64,000 nt of DNA from Burkholderiaceae bacterium (GCA_018261755.1 JAGTRJ010000017.1:34764-98763); one strand, 5' to 3'; shown: positions 50,628-63,778, counted from the first letter of the stretch. Made by a program: numbers and translations. The notes: generated by a model not told the origin, from the sequence alone.

Positions 50628-50930
50628 ATGTCATTATCTCTTTCCGATGTCCAGCATATCGCCAATCTGGCGCAACTTGAAATTTCCGACGAGCGTGCCA
50701 GCAAGACGCTGGCACAGCTGAACGGCATTTTTGCGCTTGTTGGTCAGATGAGTGCGGTCGATACCACCGGCATCGAACCGCTCAGTCATCCGATCGCCGC
50801 CTTGATGCCCGAGCTGTCATTGCGCTTGCGTGAAGATCGTGTGCTCGAGCCCGACCGGCGCGATGCATACCAGCAATGTGCGCCAGCAACGCAGGACGGC
50901 CTGTATCTGGTGCCGCGCGTGGTTGAATAA
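50628..50930 (+). CDS. gatC: Aspartyl/glutamyl-tRNA amidotransferase subunit C
   Basis: 100 residues, [20 protein letters not shown] to LYLVPRVVE. GatC wraps around GatA and GatB in the complex that amidates misacylated Glu-tRNA(Gln) and Asp-tRNA(Asn). First of gatCAB, in the usual order. Confidence 0.95.
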   Translation: MSLSLSDVQHIANLAQLEISDERASKTLAQLNGIFALVGQMSAVDTTGIEPLSHPIAALMPELSLRLREDRVLEPDRRDAYQQCAPATQDGLYLVPRVVE

Positions 50931-50964
50931 TGCGCCTTGGGCGCTCTGAAACAGAACAATCGTT

Positions 50965-52425
50965 ATGCATACCAAATCCATCAAGGAATTGTCGTCGCTG
51001 TTGCGCGACAAGAAAATTTCCGCTACTGAACTGGCGCAGTTGTTTCTCGCGCGCATCAAGCAAAGCGACCTGAACGCTTTTTTGCATGTGGATGAAGAAT
51101 TGACCTTGGCGCAGGCAGCCGACGCGGATACGCGGCTTGAATTCAACGACGCCACACCGCTGACCGGTATTCCGATCGCGCACAAGGACATTTTCGTGAC
51201 GCGGGGATGGCGTTCGACTGCCGGCTCGAAAATGCTGGCAAACTACATCAGTCCGTTCGACGCCTCCGTTGTTACCAGGTTCATCGATGCTGGCGCGGTC
51301 AATTTGGGCAAGCTCAATTGCGACGAGTTCGCGATGGGTTCGTCGAATGAAAACTCATATTTTGGCCCGGTCAAGAATCCGTGGGACAAGGCAGCCGTGC
51401 CCGGCGGTTCTTCTGGTGGTTCGGCCGCCGCGGTGGCAGCGCGCCTCGCTGCTGGCGTGACCGGCACCGACACCGGCGGTTCGATTCGCCAGCCGGCGGC
51501 ACTGTGCGGCATTACCGGCATCAAGCCGACTTACGGCCGGGTGTCGCGTTTCGGCATGATTGCTTATGCATCGTCGCTCGACCAGGGGGGGCCGATGGCA
51601 AAGACGGCCGAAGATTGCGCGATTTTGCTGAATGCGATGGCAGGGTTCGATCTCCGCGATTCGACTAGCGTTAGCCGGCCGGATGAGGATTTCACGCAGG
51701 GGCTGGAAAAGCCGCTAGACGGTTTGCGCATTGGTGTGCCGAAGGAATATTTTGGCGCTGGTTTAGCGTCTGACGTTGAGCAGGCGGTGCGCGCGGCGTT
51801 GTCAGAATATGAAAAACTGGGCGCGAAGCTGGTCGACATCTCGCTGCCGAATACGTCGTTGTCGATTCCTGTCTATTACGTGATTGCACCGGCGGAAGCG
51901 TCGTCGAACCTGTCGCGCTTCGATGGCGTGCGTTACGGCCATCGCGCGAAGGAATATGGTGATCTGCAGGACATGTACAAGAAAACCCGCGCGGAAGGCT
52001 TCGGCGAGGAGGTGCAGCGCCGCATCCTGGTCGGCACCTACGTGTTGTGTCACGGTTATTACGATGCCTATTATTTGCAGGCACAGCGCATCCGTCGCCT
52101 GATCGCGCAGGATTTCCAGCAGGCGTTCACGCAGTGCGACGTGATCATGGGGCCGGTTTCGCCGACGGTGGCGTGGGATATCGGCGACAAGGCCGACGAT
52201 CCGGTGGCGAACTACCTCGGCGATATTTATACGCTCTCGACCAACCTCGCCGGCCTGCCGGGCATGTCGATCCCGTGCGGTTTCGGTCAGGGCGGAAACA
52301 ATGCGAGCCGTCCGGTCGGTTTGCAATTGACCGGCAACTATTTCGACGAGGCGCGGCTGCTGAATATCGCGCACAAGTTCCAGCAGGCGACGGATTGGCA
52401 TCTGCGCGCCCCGGCGGGTATCTGA
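50965..52425 (+). CDS. gatA: Aspartyl/glutamyl-tRNA amidotransferase subunit A
   Basis: 486-residue amidase that releases ammonia from glutamine. Catalytic Lys in PIAHKDIFV, cis-Ser and nucleophile in [15 protein letters not shown] and [12 protein letters not shown]. Full length. Confidence 0.98.
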   Translation: MHTKSIKELSSLLRDKKISATELAQLFLARIKQSDLNAFLHVDEELTLAQAADADTRLEFNDATPLTGIPIAHKDIFVTRGWRSTAGSKMLANYISPFDASVVTRFIDAGAVNLGKLNCDEFAMGSSNENSYFGPVKNPWDKAAVPGGSSGGSAAAVAARLAAGVTGTDTGGSIRQPAALCGITGIKPTYGRVSRFGMIAYASSLDQGGPMAKTAEDCAILLNAMAGFDLRDSTSVSRPDEDFTQGLEKPLDGLRIGVPKEYFGAGLASDVEQAVRAALSEYEKLGAKLVDISLPNTSLSIPVYYVIAPAEASSNLSRFDGVRYGHRAKEYGDLQDMYKKTRAEGFGEEVQRRILVGTYVLCHGYYDAYYLQAQRIRRLIAQDFQQAFTQCDVIMGPVSPTVAWDIGDKADDPVANYLGDIYTLSTNLAGLPGMSIPCGFGQGGNNASRPVGLQLTGNYFDEARLLNIAHKFQQATDWHLRAPAGI

Positions 52426-52436
52426 GGAGAATGAAT

Positions 52437-53897
52437 ATGCAGTGGGAAGTGGTGATCGGTCTGGAAACGCATGCGCAGCTCTCGACTCAGTCCAAGATCT
52501 TCAGCGGCGCGTCGACTGCTTTTGGCGCCGAGCCGAATACGCAGGCATGCCCGGTCGATCTGGCATTGCCGGGCGTGTTGCCGGTGATGAATCGTGGCGC
52601 AGTCGAAAAGGCGATTCAGTTCGGCCTCGCAGTCGGCGCGACCATCGCGCCGGTATCGGTGTTTGCGCGCAAGAATTATTTTTATCCCGATCTGCCGAAG
52701 GGCTACCAGATCAGCCAGTACGAAAAACCGGTGGTGCAGGGCGGGCGCGTGTCGTTCATGCTGGAGCGCGACGGCAAGCAGGAAATCCGTTCGGTGCAAT
52801 TGACGCGCGCGCATCTGGAAGAAGACGCGGGCAAGTCGCTGCATGAAGACTATCAGGGCATGAGCGGCATCGATCTGAACCGCGCCGGCACGCCGCTGTT
52901 GGAAATCGTGACTGAGCCGGATATGAGGAGTGCGGCCGAAGCGGTTGCGTATGCACGCGCGCTGCATTCGCTCGTGACCTGGCTTGGTATTTGCGATGGC
53001 AACATGCAGGAAGGATCGTTCCGCTGCGATGCGAACGTATCGGTGCGGCCGGTCGGGCAGAAGGAATTTGGCACTCGCTGCGAAATCAAAAACCTGAATT
53101 CGTTCCGCTTCCTTGAAGATGCGATCAACATCGAGGTGCGCCGTCAGATCGAACTGATTGAGGATGGCGGTCAGGTGGTGCAGGCCACGCGCCTGTATGA
53201 CTCGGACAACCGCGAAACGCGCGAAATGCGCAGCAAGGAAGATGCGCAGGATTACCGCTATTTCCCCGACCCGGACTTGCCGCCGCTGGCCATCTCGCAG
53301 GAATGGATCGACCGCGTGCAGGCGGGGATGCCAGAATTGCCGGATGCGATGCGCGAACGTTTCGTGCGCGATTATGGCTTGCCGGAATACGATGCAGCTG
53401 TGCTGACGCAGTCAAAGGCGATGGCCGATTATTTCGAGGCGCTGATCGCCGCCACCGGCAAGGAACAGGCAAAGCAGGGCGCGAACTGGCTGATGGGTGA
53501 CGTGTCGTCGACGCTGAACCGCGAAGGCGTCGAAATTACCGCCGCGCCGGTTTCGGCGGTGCAGTTGGCGCTGCTGCTGAAACGCATCGCCGACGGCACG
53601 ATTTCGAACAAAATTGCGAAGGAAGTGTTTGGCGCGATGTGGGAAGCGAAATCCGACGATGACAGCGCAGCCGACAAAATCATCGACGAAAAAGGTCTGA
53701 AGCAGATTTCGGATTCCGGCGCGCTGGAGAAAATCATCGATGAAGTGCTGGCGGCGAACCAGAAATCGGTGGATGAATTCCGCGCTGGTAAGGAAAAGGC
53801 ATTCAACGCGCTGGTCGGTCAGGTGATGAAAGCGACCAAGGGTAAGGGCAATCCGGCGCAGGTCAATGAGTTGCTGAAAAACAAGCTCGCCGGCTGA
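52437..53897 (+). CDS. gatB: Aspartyl/glutamyl-tRNA amidotransferase subunit B
   Basis: 486 residues from ATG 52437, 7 nt after the GAGGAG; ATG 52431 is too close to it. [44 protein letters not shown] and a C-terminal YqeY-like tRNA-binding tail (about 420-486). Kinase half of the amidotransferase. Terminates at 53966-54010. Confidence 0.98.
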   Translation: MQWEVVIGLETHAQLSTQSKIFSGASTAFGAEPNTQACPVDLALPGVLPVMNRGAVEKAIQFGLAVGATIAPVSVFARKNYFYPDLPKGYQISQYEKPVVQGGRVSFMLERDGKQEIRSVQLTRAHLEEDAGKSLHEDYQGMSGIDLNRAGTPLLEIVTEPDMRSAAEAVAYARALHSLVTWLGICDGNMQEGSFRCDANVSVRPVGQKEFGTRCEIKNLNSFRFLEDAINIEVRRQIELIEDGGQVVQATRLYDSDNRETREMRSKEDAQDYRYFPDPDLPPLAISQEWIDRVQAGMPELPDAMRERFVRDYGLPEYDAAVLTQSKAMADYFEALIAATGKEQAKQGANWLMGDVSSTLNREGVEITAAPVSAVQLALLLKRIADGTISNKIAKEVFGAMWEAKSDDDSAADKIIDEKGLKQISDSGALEKIIDEVLAANQKSVDEFRAGKEKAFNALVGQVMKATKGKGNPAQVNELLKNKLAG

Positions 53898-53922
53898 TTG
53901 GCCGCAGCAGCGGTTCAGACTT

Positions 53923-53998
53923 CAAAATATACTGCCGGGGGTATTTTCTGGCAGCCGCGGAAAATCCGGCGGGGGAGGCATGTTTGAGTGCATACCCG
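53923..53998 (-). repeat. Intergenic repeat family, copy 6 (divergent)
   Basis: Minus strand: GGCGGGTATGC box, degenerate middle with GGCTGCCAG, then AAATAC-CCCCGGC-AGTATATTTT (53923-53945). It overlaps the gatB terminator, whose 3' arm contains the GGGTAT box. Confidence 0.65.
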
Positions 53999-54010
53999 CC
54001 GGTTTTTTTT
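53966..54010 (+). terminator. gatB terminator
   Basis: Stem CCGGCGGG (53966-53973) with CCCGCCGG (53995-54002), followed by eight T. It overlaps repeat copy 6 and lies just before the end of the convergent histidine kinase gene. Confidence 0.85.
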
Positions 54011-54013
54011 ATG

Positions 54014-56653
54014 TCAGGCAGCCAATTCTTCTTCCAGCGGCAGCGAGACGACCAGTACTGTGCCGTTGCCGCTGCTGTCGATTTCCAGCGTTCCGCCAAG
54101 AACGCTGATGCGTTCGCGGATGCCGGTTAGCCCGAACGATTTCTGTTCCTTGTTTTGCGTTTGGGTGATGCCGACGCCATTGTCGGTCACTTTCAGTACC
54201 AACCGGCCGTCATGGCGGCGCAGGTCGATTTGTACCCGGCTGGCGCGCGCATGCTTGAGCACATTGTTCAACGCCTCCTGCAGGATGCGGAACAGCACGG
54301 TGGATGTGTTGTCGTCCAGTTCCAGATTTTCTTCTTCCGCCTGCAGCGTGCATTCGATGCCGCTGCGGCGCTGGAATTCCTGCGCCTGCCATTCGAGTGC
54401 GGCGAACAATCCCAGATCGAGTACCGACGGACGCAGATTGTTGATGATGGCGCGCACGCTTTTCATCGTCGTGTCGATGTGCTGCAGGATGGAATCGATG
54501 CGCTGCTTGAGCTTGGCCTGTTCCGGAGTATTGGTGTCGCGGGACAGCATCGAGACATCAATGCGCAGAACCAGCAGGTGCTGCCCCAGTTCATCATGAA
54601 TTTCGCGCGCAATGCGCTTGCGCTCGGTTTCGCGGATGCGATCCTGATGCGCCACCAGTTCGCGCAGCATGTTTTGCGATTGCATCAGCGCTTCCTGCGT
54701 TTGCGTGCGCTCGGCAATTTCCGAGTTCAGCCTGCGGTTGGCGCGTACCAGTTCTGCGGTGCGCTCGAATACGCGGTTTTCCAGCTCGTTTCTGGCTTTG
54801 CGCAGCGCATTTTCATTGCGCTTGCGGTTGGTGATATCGTGGATGAAGGCGCAGAATTCGGGTTGTCCGGCATTGCCGATCATCGTCGTGATGGCCATTT
54901 CGATCGGGAGTTCATGCCCATCGCGGTGCAGGCCGACAATCTCGAACCGCGAATGGCGTATCGGACTGTCGTCACTTTCGAGAAACTGTCTGGCGCTGTC
55001 GCGGTACTCATCGCGCAAATGAGGCGGGATGATAGTGTCGAGCAGTGGTTTGCCGATGGCTTCTGCGCGTGGCCAGCCGAAAGTTTTTTCGGCCATCAGG
55101 TTCCAGTCGATGATGATGCCGTTGAGATCGAATTGTGCGACCGAATCCATCGCGGTATCGATAATGGCGCGCAGCTTTTCCTGGCTTTCACGCAGCGCCT
55201 TTTCAGCGCGTATCCGGCTGGTGGCATCGTGCACGATGCAGTAGATGTAGGTGTTGCCCTGATGCGTCAGCATCGAGCGGTAGATTTCAACTTCACGAAT
55301 TTCGCCATTTTTCAGCTTGTGGCGGAAATGAAATTGGCCGGGGCTGCCTTCCTTCACCTGCTGCTGCATGCCGGTTTGAAGCTCATCCAGTGGCGATACG
55401 TTGATGTCTGCAATGTTCATTTCGCGCAATTCGTCGAGCGTGTAACCCCAGAATTGCGCCGCAGCGGTGTTGATGTCGATGAGCTTGCCGGATTCCGGAT
55501 CGAGAATGTAGGCTATCGAGGCGTTGTCCTCGAACATTTGCCGGTAGCGTTTTTCGCGATCGATGACGTCGTAGTTCATCTTTCTTGCCAGCGAGATGGC
55601 TCGGGCGCGACGGTTCACCTGCTGCCAGACGATGAACGACAGCAGCAGACTGACCAGGCAGCCGATGCCGATGACGAACATCTGGCGCGAATCGAACAGC
55701 CGCGCCTCAAACTCGGGTTTGGTGTGCACGACCAGTGTCCATTTCCTGTTTGCCAGCGATAGTTCGGCCGATGCTTCGAACAGCGGCTTGCGTGCGATGG
55801 TGTCGTCGGGGTCTGTGCCATGCGAGTGGTACAGAATGGCGTCATCCGATAAGGGCGCGCCGTCATACAGGTGAAAGCCGACCTGCCGACCGATATTGTG
55901 CAGCGATTCGCCGAAAATGCCGTCCATCATGCTGCTTACGCGGAACGACAGGTAAGCCCAGCCGACAATGCTGTTTCTGCGGTCGTCGACTGTTTCATGC
56001 GGCGAGCCATTGCGATAGACCGGGGAGTACATCAGGAACGCAGTTCTGGTTTCCTGCCCGACATCGCTGGCCAGCAAAAGTTTGCCTGTCATCGCAATGT
56101 TGCCGCTGTCACGCGCAAGCAGCATTGCTTCGCGTCGAAATGCTTCTGAAAACAGATCGAATCCGATGGCGCGCTGGCCGCTGCCTGTCATGGTTTCGCG
56201 GAAAAAAACGGGTGCATACAGTTCGCGCTCGCCAGTCGGCCAGATCTCGTATTCCGGCAAGCCTTGCCGCCGGGTTTTTCGGATAAATTCCTCCTTGCTG
56301 CCGGCAGGAACCAGCACGCTCAGGCCGATGCTGCCGATGCCGGGGTAATGCTTGGCAACCTGCAATGAATCGATATAGGTATGAAATTCGTCGCGCGTTA
56401 CTTCGTTCGAGGCATTGAACAGCCCGGAGATCCCGCGCAGGATCATCAGCGATTCATGGTGACGTTTTTCGATCCGGTTGCTGATTTGGCTGACATGGGC
56501 ATTGAATTCGTCGCGCAACTGGTTTCGGGTGTCATATCGCGTTGCATGCCATGTCAAGGCGGTGATGAGCAAACCCATGCAAAGCACCACCCAGGGCAAA
56601 ATTCTGGGGCTGTCAAACCATTTCAGCTTGCGGTGCGCAGTCAGGCGATTCAT
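54014..56653 (-). CDS. Membrane CHASE-PAS-PAS histidine kinase (NarX-type)
   Basis: 879 residues. TM about 19-37, periplasmic CHASE domain (about 75-260), TM about 325-345, PAS (about 375-490) and PAS/PAC (about 500-620), HisKA_3 dimerisation region with the phospho-accepting His in REIHDELGQHL, and a HATPase domain (ALNNVLKHA, DNGVGI, GLTGIRERI). HisKA_3 kinases normally pair with a LuxR-type regulator; none is adjacent, so it is orphaned in this window. The long plus-strand frame over it is a shadow. Confidence 0.92.
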   Translation of the reverse strand: MNRLTAHRKLKWFDSPRILPWVVLCMGLLITALTWHATRYDTRNQLRDEFNAHVSQISNRIEKRHHESLMILRGISGLFNASNEVTRDEFHTYIDSLQVAKHYPGIGSIGLSVLVPAGSKEEFIRKTRRQGLPEYEIWPTGERELYAPVFFRETMTGSGQRAIGFDLFSEAFRREAMLLARDSGNIAMTGKLLLASDVGQETRTAFLMYSPVYRNGSPHETVDDRRNSIVGWAYLSFRVSSMMDGIFGESLHNIGRQVGFHLYDGAPLSDDAILYHSHGTDPDDTIARKPLFEASAELSLANRKWTLVVHTKPEFEARLFDSRQMFVIGIGCLVSLLLSFIVWQQVNRRARAISLARKMNYDVIDREKRYRQMFEDNASIAYILDPESGKLIDINTAAAQFWGYTLDELREMNIADINVSPLDELQTGMQQQVKEGSPGQFHFRHKLKNGEIREVEIYRSMLTHQGNTYIYCIVHDATSRIRAEKALRESQEKLRAIIDTAMDSVAQFDLNGIIIDWNLMAEKTFGWPRAEAIGKPLLDTIIPPHLRDEYRDSARQFLESDDSPIRHSRFEIVGLHRDGHELPIEMAITTMIGNAGQPEFCAFIHDITNRKRNENALRKARNELENRVFERTAELVRANRRLNSEIAERTQTQEALMQSQNMLRELVAHQDRIRETERKRIAREIHDELGQHLLVLRIDVSMLSRDTNTPEQAKLKQRIDSILQHIDTTMKSVRAIINNLRPSVLDLGLFAALEWQAQEFQRRSGIECTLQAEEENLELDDNTSTVLFRILQEALNNVLKHARASRVQIDLRRHDGRLVLKVTDNGVGITQTQNKEQKSFGLTGIRERISVLGGTLEIDSSGNGTVLVVSLPLEEELAA

Positions 56654-56760
56654 CGAACGGGCCAGGGTGAAACCATGTCAGGTGTCGGGGCGTGGACGGC
56701 GAAAATGCAAAGAATACAATGGATTTTTGCACCCGAACAATATTTCCGTCAAATAATATA

Positions 56761-56792
56761 CTGATGCTGTCGCGGCAAATGCAACAGCATCA
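56761..56792. repeat. Inverted repeat between orn and the histidine kinase
   Basis: Perfect 10-bp arms CTGATGCTGT / ACAGCATCAG with a 12-nt loop. On the minus strand an AT-rich stretch follows, so it may be a weak orn terminator. Confidence 0.5.
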
Positions 56793-56824
56793 GCTATTTG
56801 ACTGGATACGCGCGAAAAACGGCG

Positions 56825-57421
56825 TCAGGGCAGGATGAAATGTTCGCGGTAGTAGCGCAGTTCATCGATCGATTCGATGATGTCGGCCAGCGCGGTGTGC
56901 TTCTGGTGTTTCTTGAAGCCATTGACGATTTCGGGTTTCCAGCGGCGGCACAACTCCTTCAGCGTCGAAACGTCGATGTTGCGGTAATGGAAGAACGCTT
57001 CCAGTTTCGGCATCGTGCGCGCCATGAAACGCCGATCCTGATGAATCGTGTTGCCGCACATCGGCGATTTGCCCTTCGGCACGAAGTGGCGCAGGAAATC
57101 GAGCAGTGCTTCTTCGGCATCCGCCTCGGAAATGGTGGATGCCTTGACGCGGTCGATCAGGCCGGAGCGACCGTGCGTGCCCTTGTTCCAGGCATCCATG
57201 CCGTTGAGCACTTCGTCGGACTGGTGAATGGCGAATACCGGCCCTTCTGCCAGCACATTCAGATGCGAATCGGTCACGACCACCGCCACTTCGATGATGC
57301 GGTCGTTGTCCGGATCGAGGCCGGTCATTTCCATGTCGACCCAGATCAGGTTGAATTCATTCGGGCGCTGAGGTTTTTCTGCGGCTTCGGCCGGCGTTTG
57401 CAAATCGGTCGCTTGTGACAT
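56825..57421 (-). CDS. orn: Oligoribonuclease
   Basis: 198-residue DEDD 3'-5' exonuclease that clears 2-5 nt RNAs and pGp[21 protein letters not shown] (DxE), [15 protein letters not shown], and [14 protein letters not shown] C-terminal acid reading as [19 protein letters not shown]. The 3' end lies 171 nt before the kinase start. Divergent from the M48 gene. pGpG removal also links it to c-di-GMP turnover. Confidence 0.96.
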   Translation of the reverse strand: MSQATDLQTPAEAAEKPQRPNEFNLIWVDMEMTGLDPDNDRIIEVAVVVTDSHLNVLAEGPVFAIHQSDEVLNGMDAWNKGTHGRSGLIDRVKASTISEADAEEALLDFLRHFVPKGKSPMCGNTIHQDRRFMARTMPKLEAFFHYRNIDVSTLKELCRRWKPEIVNGFKKHQKHTALADIIESIDELRYYREHFILP

Positions 57422-57471
57422 AATGCTTCCTTACTAGTTTCTTGAGCAAGCCATTTTCTCACATCGGCGCA

Positions 57472-58725
57472 ATGTCCCCATCCGCATTTTCAATCGTTTT
57501 CCTGTTTTTTCTGCTGGCGATGCTGGTTGCGCGCTTCTGGCTCGGATTGCGGCATACCCGGCACGTGCGCGCGCATCGCGATGCCGTGCCGGCGGAATTT
57601 GCGGCCAGGATTTCTTTGGACGCGCATCGCAAGGCGGCCGACTATACCGTCGCCAAAACGCGCCTTGGTTTGGCGGAACGCTGTGTCGAGGGCGCGGTGC
57701 TGCTCGGCTTTACGCTTCTTGGCGGCCTGCAGGCGCTGCATGAATGGCTGGCCGGGCTGGCTGGCAGCGGCATGGTGCAGCAGCTGGGTTTGCTGGCGGG
57801 CTGTGCGTGCATTTCCGGCGTGCTCGAACTGCCATTCGGCTATTACCGGCAGTTCGTGCTGGAGCAGGCGTTTGGCTTCAACCGGATGACGCCGAAACTG
57901 TTTTTGATTGATCTGTTCAAGGGATCCCTACTCGGTGCCGTGATTGGCCTGCCGCTGGCATGGGTGCTGCTGGTGTTGATGGGCAAGGCAGGCGTTTTGT
58001 GGTGGCTGTATGCATGGCTGTGCTGGACTGCGTTTCAGCTTGGCATGCTGGTGCTGTATCCGACCGTCATTGCGCCGCTGTTCAACAAGTTCACGCCGCT
58101 GGCAGATGATGCATTGCGCGCTCGCATCGAAGATTTGATGCGGCGCACCGGCTTTGCCTCGAAAGGCCTGTTCGTGATGGATGGCTCGAAACGCAGCGCG
58201 CATGGCAATGCGTATTTTTCCGGCTTTGGCGCGGCCAAGCGCATCGTGTTTTTCGATACGCTGATCGAGCGCCTGGCGCCGCCGGAAATTGAAGCGGTGC
58301 TGGCGCATGAACTGGGGCATTTCAAGCTGAAGCACATCATCAAGCGGATGGCGCTGATGTTCGTGCTGTCGCTGGGATTCTTTGCCTTGCTCGGCTATCT
58401 GAAGCTGCAGCCGTGGTTTTATGCCGGTCTGGGCGTGAATCCGGGCGCTGCCAGCACCGACGCGATGGCGCTGCTGCTGTTCGTGCTGGTGATGCCGGTA
58501 TTCACTTTTTTCGGTTCGCCGCTGGTGTCGTTCAGTTCGCGCAAGCATGAATACGAAGCCGATGCGTTCGCGGCCGAACATACGAAGGCGCAGGATTTGG
58601 TGACGGCATTGGTGAAGATGTATGAAGACAACGCTTCGACGCTGACGCCAGACCCGCTGTATTCGGCGTTTTACGATTCCCATCCGCCGGCCAGCTTGCG
58701 GGTGGGCAAACTTCTGTCGGCATGA
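57472..58725 (+). CDS. M48 family CaaX-type membrane metalloprotease
   Basis: 417 residues from ATG 57472 (a TTG at 57442 is possible). Six or so TM segments; zinc motif [10 protein letters not shown] (HExxH) and the later [11 protein letters not shown] glutamate ligand. Resembles Ste24/HtpX-like proteases that act on membrane proteins. Gene order orn-M48-rsgA is the usual one in betaproteobacteria. Its stop overlaps the rsgA start. Confidence 0.9.
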   Translation: MSPSAFSIVFLFFLLAMLVARFWLGLRHTRHVRAHRDAVPAEFAARISLDAHRKAADYTVAKTRLGLAERCVEGAVLLGFTLLGGLQALHEWLAGLAGSGMVQQLGLLAGCACISGVLELPFGYYRQFVLEQAFGFNRMTPKLFLIDLFKGSLLGAVIGLPLAWVLLVLMGKAGVLWWLYAWLCWTAFQLGMLVLYPTVIAPLFNKFTPLADDALRARIEDLMRRTGFASKGLFVMDGSKRSAHGNAYFSGFGAAKRIVFFDTLIERLAPPEIEAVLAHELGHFKLKHIIKRMALMFVLSLGFFALLGYLKLQPWFYAGLGVNPGAASTDAMALLLFVLVMPVFTFFGSPLVSFSSRKHEYEADAFAAEHTKAQDLVTALVKMYEDNASTLTPDPLYSAFYDSHPPASLRVGKLLSA

Positions 58726-59615
58726 TGGCTGAACTCACCGCTACGGTCATCGCCGCGCATGGCCGTCATTACATCGCGCAGGCGGGCGAATTGCGGCTGC
58801 AATGCGTGACGCGCGGCAAGAAAAGCGATGTCGCGGTGGGCGATCGGGTGCGGGTGAAAACCAGTTCGCCGGCGCAGGGCGTGATCGAGGCCATCGATCA
58901 GCGCCAGACGCTGCTGTTCCGCTCCGATCAGTACAAGTCGAAACTGCTGGCGGCCAACGTGACGCAATTGTTCATCGTGGTGGCGACCGAACCGGGTTTT
59001 GCCGACGATCTGGTGTCGCGTGCACTGGTCGCGGCCGAGGCGGCTGGCGTGGCGGTACATCTGCTCCTGAACAAGGCAGACGTGACGGCGCTGCTGCCGA
59101 AGGCGCGTGAACGGATGCGACCGTATGCCGCGCTCGGCTATCCGGTGCATGAAATATCGGCGCTGGGTGCGCCGGATGAAACCCGCGCGACCTTGCTGCC
59201 GCTGCTGCAAGGGCAGACGACGATCCTGATCGGCCAGTCCGGCATGGGCAAATCGTCGATTATCAACCTGCTGGTGCCGGATGCCGAGATCGTGACGCGT
59301 GAAATTTCGACTGCGCTCGATACCGGCAAGCACACGACCACGTTTACGCGCATGTATGCGATCGATGCGGAAACAGCGGTGATCGATTCACCCGGTTTTC
59401 AGGAATTCGGGCTGTACCATTTGAGCGAAGGCATGCTGGAACGGGCGTTTCGCGAATTTACGCCTCATCTGGGGAAATGCCGCTTCTACAATTGCCGCCA
59501 TCTGGTCGAGCCAGGATGCGCGATTCTGGAGGCAGTGGCAAGCGGAGAAATCGCTGCCATGCGCCACGCGCTGTATGCGCAACTGGTGCATGAGTCGTCG
59601 CAAAAGCTTTACTGA
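58722..59615 (+). CDS. rsgA: Ribosome small-subunit-dependent GTPase A
   Basis: 297-residue circularly permuted GTPase for late 30S maturation. OB-fold N-terminus, NKAD (G4) before GQSGMGKSS (G1) and DSPGFQEFG (G3), and a zinc site with Cys/His in [14 protein letters not shown]. Starts by ATGA overlap; a second ATG follows directly. Confidence 0.95.
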   Translation: MMAELTATVIAAHGRHYIAQAGELRLQCVTRGKKSDVAVGDRVRVKTSSPAQGVIEAIDQRQTLLFRSDQYKSKLLAANVTQLFIVVATEPGFADDLVSRALVAAEAAGVAVHLLLNKADVTALLPKARERMRPYAALGYPVHEISALGAPDETRATLLPLLQGQTTILIGQSGMGKSSIINLLVPDAEIVTREISTALDTGKHTTTFTRMYAIDAETAVIDSPGFQEFGLYHLSEGMLERAFREFTPHLGKCRFYNCRHLVEPGCAILEAVASGEIAAMRHALYAQLVHESSQKLY

Positions 59616-59652
59616 TTGGCAATGGTGGCGTGGCTTTTGGCCCAACTTCCCG

Positions 59653-59658
59653 TATAAT
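59653..59658 (+). promoter_or_regulatory. Likely -10 box of the argF promoter
   Basis: TATAAT in CCCGTATAATCAGAC, 42 nt before the argF ATG. No good -35 at the normal spacing, so this is a weak call. No ArgR box was recognised. Confidence 0.4.
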
Positions 59659-59700
59659 CAGACACTTTCCCATATCCGGCGGCAGGCGCCAACCTAGCCT

Positions 59701-61969
<2,269 letters not shown>

Positions 61970-61994
61970 CCTCCGGCATCAACAAGCAGCACGA

Positions 61995-62026
61995 ACGGCG
62001 TCGCGCAGCAGCGGCGCCGTTTTTTT
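61995..62026 (+). terminator. argG terminator
   Basis: Stem ACGGCGTCGC / GCGGCGCCGT (one G-U) with loop GCAGCA, followed by seven T. Confidence 0.9.
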
Positions 62027-62091
62027 GAGCGCGAGGCAATGCCCGCCGCGCCATATCCATTTATCGAATGAACCACCAAAGAAAGGCCATC

Positions 62092-62406
62092 ATGAGCACC
62101 CAATTCGACAACGTCAGCGTGATCAAGAAATCCAACGTCTATTTCGACGGCAAATGCGTTTCGCACACGGTTTTGTTTGCCGACGGCAGCAAGAAAACCA
62201 TCGGCGTGATCCTGCCGTCGAAGCTGACCTTCAACACCGGCGCGCCGGAAATCATGGAAATCATCGGTGGCCAGTGCCGCGTGCAACTGGCGGGTGAAAG
62301 CGAAGTGAAAATCTACGGCGCCGGCCAGAGCTTTTCCGTGCCGGGCAATTCCAGCTTCGAAATCGAGGCGCTGGATACGGTCGATTATGTCTGCTATTAC
62401 GGCTAA
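62092..62406 (+). CDS. ppnP: Pyrimidine/purine nucleoside phosphorylase (PpnP, DUF1255)
   Basis: 104 residues from ATG 62092, [27 protein letters not shown], single cupin barrel ending [18 protein letters not shown]. PpnP phosphorolyses several nucleosides. Preceded by GAAAGGCCATC. The gene stands alone after the argG terminator. Confidence 0.92.
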   Translation: MSTQFDNVSVIKKSNVYFDGKCVSHTVLFADGSKKTIGVILPSKLTFNTGAPEIMEIIGGQCRVQLAGESEVKIYGAGQSFSVPGNSSFEIEALDTVDYVCYYG

Positions 62407-62735
62407 GAAGTTCTGAAGACCGCTGCGGGGCCAGATGGTGGCCGCGCAGCCGGAATAGCCCTTCGTGCGCAAGGGATGGTTCAGCGTTGGCTGTCACCGG
62501 GTTGTTTTCTTGCGCAGGCAAGGCGGCTATGCCTGAAATAACTGACTAAAATGAATTTTTGGTCAGTAAGGCCAAAAAATATACTGGGGAGAGTATTTTA
62601 AATCAGCCAGCAAATACGTGGCCCAGCGGCCGATTTTTGTTATATACCCCTGATATTTTGCGCCGGCGGTCGCGTAGGTCGCGCCGGTGCTGCCATGGCA
62701 GGCCGACAGCGGCGTTGCCCATCGCGCGCTGTGGG
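62407..62735. other. Intergenic region between ppnP and murB
   Basis: A 329-bp convergent space containing repeat copy 7 (62529-62651) and a GC-rich, hairpin-prone stretch (62660-62700). No credible gene. Confidence 0.65.
62529..62651 (-). repeat. Intergenic repeat family, copy 7 (long form)
   Basis: Minus strand: GGGGTATATAAC box, GGGCCACGTATTTGCTGG, AAATACT-CTCCCC-AGTATATTTTTTGGCC, then TTACTGACC and a tail ending GTCAGTTATTTCAGGC. Nearly the same as copy 2 over about 120 bp. Confidence 0.85.
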
Positions 62736-63764
62736 TCAGAGGATCAGCGGCTCCGCTTCCAGCGCCACGCCGAACTTCGCCTGCACGTCGGCCGCAATCG
62801 CCTGCGCTAGCTGCGCGATTTCCTTTCCGTTGGCGCCACCACGGTTCACCAGCACCAGCGCCTGCGTTTCGGACACGCCGGCGCGTCCCTCGACCTTGCC
62901 TTTCCAGCCGGCCTGATCGACCAGCCAGCCGGCGGCCAGCTTGTGGCTGCCGTCTTGCTGCTGGTAGCTGACCAGTTGCGGAAAGCGCGCCGCCAGCGCC
63001 TGCTTTTGCGCGGCTGATACCACCGGATTCTTGAAAAAGCTGCCGGCATTGCCGAGCCGTGCCGGATCGGGCAGCTTGCGCTGGCGGATGGCGACAATCG
63101 CATCGCACAGCTGGCGCGGCGTCGGCGTGGCGATGCCGCGCGCCGCCAGTTCGGTTGCGACGTCGGAATAGCCGGTATTCGGTTGCCAGCGCTTCGGCAG
63201 CGCGAAGGTGACGTCGAGAATCACGGCGCGGTTTTTCAGCTGGCGCTTGAACACGCTGTCGCGGTAGCCGAAGGTGCACTCGGCGCTGGTGAAGCGGCGG
63301 ATGCTGCCGGTTTCGAAATCGAACAGAGTCAGCGAATGTAGGCAGTCGCGCACTTCGGCGCCATAGGCGCCGATGTTCTGCACTGGCGCGGCGCCGACGC
63401 TGCCCGGAATCAGCGCCAGGTTTTCCAGCCCGGCCAGCTCCTTGTTCAGCGTCCATAGCACGAATTCGTGCCAGTTTTCGCCAGCGGCGGCGCGCACGTA
63501 AACCGCCTGTTCGTCCTCGCCGGTGATTTCGATGCCGCGGTTCGCCATCAGCAGCACTAGCCCGTCGAAATCGCCGGTCAGCAGCACGTTGCTGCCGCCG
63601 CCGAGCACCAGCCGCGGCAGCGCGGCCAGTTCGGCCTCGTTTCTGACGGCGGCGAGTTGCGCCGCGTCGGTCACGCGCAGCAGCGCGCGCGTGCGGACGT
63701 CGATGCCGAAGGTGTTGAGCTCGCGTAGCGAAACGTCGCGCTCTATGGTGAGAGGGGCTTTCAT
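62736..63764 (-). CDS. murB: UDP-N-acetylenolpyruvoylglucosamine reductase
   Basis: FAD enzyme reducing enolpyruvyl-UDP-GlcNAc to UDP-MurNAc. 342 residues; NTFGIDVRTRALLRV, LGGGSNVLLTGDFDG, GSVGAAPVQNIGAYGAEV, GNAGSFFKNPVVSAA (catalytic Ser). Type I, about normal length. A TATAAT on the minus strand lies only 8 nt before the ATG. Confidence 0.96.
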   Translation of the reverse strand: MKAPLTIERDVSLRELNTFGIDVRTRALLRVTDAAQLAAVRNEAELAALPRLVLGGGSNVLLTGDFDGLVLLMANRGIEITGEDEQAVYVRAAAGENWHEFVLWTLNKELAGLENLALIPGSVGAAPVQNIGAYGAEVRDCLHSLTLFDFETGSIRRFTSAECTFGYRDSVFKRQLKNRAVILDVTFALPKRWQPNTGYSDVATELAARGIATPTPRQLCDAIVAIRQRKLPDPARLGNAGSFFKNPVVSAAQKQALAARFPQLVSYQQQDGSHKLAAGWLVDQAGWKGKVEGRAGVSETQALVLVNRGGANGKEIAQLAQAIAADVQAKFGVALEAEPLIL

Positions 63765-63772
63765 GGCGGACG

Positions 63773-63778
63773 ATTATA
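63773..63778 (-). promoter_or_regulatory. Possible -10 box of murB
   Basis: TATAAT on the minus strand, 8 nt upstream of the murB ATG. If used, transcription would begin at or just before the start codon and the mRNA would have almost no leader. No clear -35. Confidence 0.35.

Noticed and set aside
54155..55762. 535-codon plus-strand frame over the histidine kinase
   Set aside because: The kinase on the other strand has complete domains; this frame has no motif and arises from codon bias.
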